Of a DNA stretch of 64,000 nucleotides, positions 62,665-64,000 are shown piece by piece. Source of the DNA: Ruegeria halocynthiae. GTDB lineage: Bacteria > Pseudomonadota > Alphaproteobacteria > Rhodobacterales > Rhodobacteraceae. The DNA lies in contig NZ_JQEZ01000001.1 of the NCBI RefSeq assembly GCF_000743705.1, positions 550,070-614,069 of the forward strand. The letters run 5' to 3'. Position 1 is the first letter of the stretch; each line of letters starts with the position of its first letter. A program made the translations under genes and the position numbers. The notes beneath the pieces were generated by a model. It did not search any database. It was not told the DNA's origin and saw only the letters and a list, made by a program, of their open reading frames with translations.

Positions 62665-63338
62665 TGCGCCTCCAGATAGCTTTGCCAAAGATCCAACACC
62701 ACCTCGTCATTGGGGTGTTCGGGATCAGCCCAAAGCTGTGAGGCCGGAAATACGACGGCATAAAGGGGTTCGGGGGCCTCACCCAGACCATGCGCGCTTG
62801 AATCTGGCAGGACATGGGTTCCGTGCAGCCTCAAAATGTGCCCCTCGGCCCCGGCGGCATAGACCGGCAACCGCGTGTGCCCACCGTCCACCAGCCGATT
62901 GGCGGCAGGATGCAGGGTGCGCACTTTTTGCCCCACTTCAAACTTGACGGGCACGTCCGAGGGCCGGTCCGCCGGCCCACCACTCGCTAAGGCCGCAGAA
63001 ACAGATTTGGCCTTGAGCGCGCGCGAAGCCAACGGATGTAAGGCGTCATCGCCCCCGTTGGTCAAATCCTCCACCGTCAACACACCCTTTTCCACCAACA
63101 GGTCGGCCAGACCGGATACCCATTTCTCATAATAGGAAAACCGCGCGTAGTCCTTTGGGGACAGCCGCTCGCGCGTGTGGCGCGATGTGTCGATGTTCCA
63201 CTGCCCCAAGGCCCCCGCAGCCAATGTGATTGCCAGAGCCCGGCCATGCCAGTCTTCGGCAAAGACAGGCCCCTCTTCGGGCTCGGGGGTCACCGGTCCG
63301 TCGCCGAAACGACCACCCATATCATGTACGCGCGTCAT
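62661..63338 (-). CDS. nthB: Nitrile hydratase beta subunit
   Basis: A 225-residue beta subunit. It starts [16 protein letters not shown] (family: MNGIHDMGGMxGFGPV) and has [13 protein letters not shown], the R-E-R-L-x-P-x-x-Y helix, and a C-terminal SH3-like barrel ([29 protein letters not shown], read in parts; [14 protein letters not shown]). With NthA it hydrates nitriles to amides. Overlaps nthA by four bases. Confidence 0.95.
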   Translation of the reverse strand: MTRVHDMGGRFGDGPVTPEPEEGPVFAEDWHGRALAITLAAGALGQWNIDTSRHTRERLSPKDYARFSYYEKWVSGLADLLVEKGVLTVEDLTNGGDDALHPLASRALKAKSVSAALASGGPADRPSDVPVKFEVGQKVRTLHPAANRLVDGGHTRLPVYAAGAEGHILRLHGTHVLPDSSAHGLGEAPEPLYAVVFPASQLWADPEHPNDEVVLDLWQSYLEAQ

Positions 63339-63949
63339 GCGGGCACCTTGGGCAGGCCGGTGCCAATCATACTGTCGCGTGTCACCAGCGCGGCAAGTTC
63401 ATCCTCGCCTAGCCCATCTGTGCCTGCGGGGCGCATGGGCAGCACCAGATAACGTATTTCGGCGGTCGAATCCCACACGCGCACTGCGGTGTCTTGCGGC
63501 AGCGCAACGCCGAAATCTGCCAGAACCTTACGCGGTTCACGTACAGCGCGGGCGCGGTAAGCATCGGATTTGTACCATCCCGGCGGGATACCCAACAGAG
63601 GCCAAGGGTAGCAGCTGCACAAGGTACAAACGACCATGTTGTGCTGTTCTGGTGTGTTCTCGACGACCACCATGTGTTCGCCCTGTCGGCCGTAATATCC
63701 AAGGTCAGCAACAACCGAAGTCGCATCTTCGACAAGCGCCTGCCGGAAGGCCGGATCGGTCCAGGCTTTGGCAACGACGCGCGCGCCGTTTTGCGGGCCT
63801 ATCTTGTTCTGATAGGTATCAATAATCTCATTCAGTGCTGCCGGGTCGATCAGCCCTTTGCGGGTCAGAATCGTCTCAAGCGCCTTAACGCGAAGTGCGG
63901 GTTCAGGCGGCAGCAGGGCGTGCGGGTGATTGTGATCGTCATGTGGCAT
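63335..63949 (-). CDS. nthA: Nitrile hydratase alpha subunit, cobalt type
   Basis: A 204-residue catalytic subunit. The metal claw is [14 protein letters not shown] with Cys108, Cys111, Ser112 and Cys113; the Thr after the first Cys marks the cobalt form (iron enzymes have Ser). In the family two of these cysteines are oxidised to sulfinic and sulfenic acids. [23 protein letters not shown] is the other family segment, read in parts. A His-rich opening ([13 protein letters not shown]) may aid metal loading. The ATG at 63949 has AGG eight bases upstream; a TTG at 63970 is a weaker choice. The promoter is at or beyond the window edge. Confidence 0.95.
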   Translation of the reverse strand: MPHDDHNHPHALLPPEPALRVKALETILTRKGLIDPAALNEIIDTYQNKIGPQNGARVVAKAWTDPAFRQALVEDATSVVADLGYYGRQGEHMVVVENTPEQHNMVVCTLCSCYPWPLLGIPPGWYKSDAYRARAVREPRKVLADFGVALPQDTAVRVWDSTAEIRYLVLPMRPAGTDGLGEDELAALVTRDSMIGTGLPKVPA

Positions 63950-64000
63950 GGCCGCAGCCTGCGTTATCAATTGCCCGACTGTCCAGTCCCTTTGGCGTGA

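Overview
The window is a contiguous piece of chromosome from an alphaproteobacterium, most likely a marine Rhodobacteraceae (Roseobacter group) species. The evidence is the high GC content, the gene content (aa3 oxidase subunit I, FdVI-type ferredoxin, DUF2244/DUF2842-type small membrane proteins, the folB-folP-glmM cluster, cobalt-type nitrile hydratase), a SAM-II riboswitch in front of metZ, an alphaproteobacterial LexA box (GAAC-N7-GAAC) and a CtrA-type box (TTAA-N7-TTAA). Coding density is very high and no gap exceeds 300 bases. I saw no tRNA, rRNA, CRISPR array, insertion sequence or prophage.

Layout. 1-4.2 kb: 3' end of ctaD, a thioredoxin-fold isomerase-like gene, a DUF2244 protein, a YqeY-type protein and carA. 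4.2-11.2 kb: a glycosyltransferase carrying a MshEN/GspE-N-type domain behind a CtrA-like box, a GntR/FCD regulator, a HAD phosphatase, a UbiH-type hydroxylase, and a class V aminotransferase divergent from a HutC-like GntR regulator. 11.2-14.3 kb: two coupled Lrp/AsnC regulators divergent from ilvC, then an EamA transporter. 14.2-18.4 kb: folB-folP-glmM and a SleB-type hydrolase. 18.5-26.8 kb: ppdK, glyS, gltS, a small membrane-anchored protein, marC and glyQ. 27-34 kb: a trypsin-fold protein that has lost its catalytic triad, an AruI-like decarboxylase coupled to trkH, a phasin-like protein with a histone-H1-like tail, and folE2. 34.2-38.9 kb: metZ under a SAM-II riboswitch, a YfcG-like GST, an AT-richer membrane protein, an SOS-box-linked fragment of dnaE2, fdxE and a VCBS-repeat protein. 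39-46 kb: purD, xseA, a lysoplasmalogenase-like protein, ftsY, an EamA transporter and yciB. 46-52.2 kb: a Crp-type regulator followed by a candidate small RNA, then hflK-hflC-DUF2065-degP and gor. 52.3-60 kb: rpiA, a GST coupled to sdaA, a GFA protein, an EamA transporter, thiN and a large acidic protein. 60-64 kb: an outer-membrane beta-barrel, DUF2842, purA, and a nitrile hydratase operon at the window edge.

Most of the region is housekeeping metabolism: folate (folE2, folB, folP), methionine/SAM, branched-chain amino acids, purines (purA, purD), pyrimidine/arginine (carA), glycine charging and serine deamination. The less ordinary elements are the MshEN-glycosyltransferase with its CtrA box, the inactive trypsin-like protein, the FolB fusion, the phasin/H1-like protein, the SAM-II switch with its attenuator, the SOS-box/dnaE2 remnant, and the small-RNA candidate with a perfect TGTGA-N6-TCACA site. 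Functional calls rest on motif recognition by eye; no database search was run.
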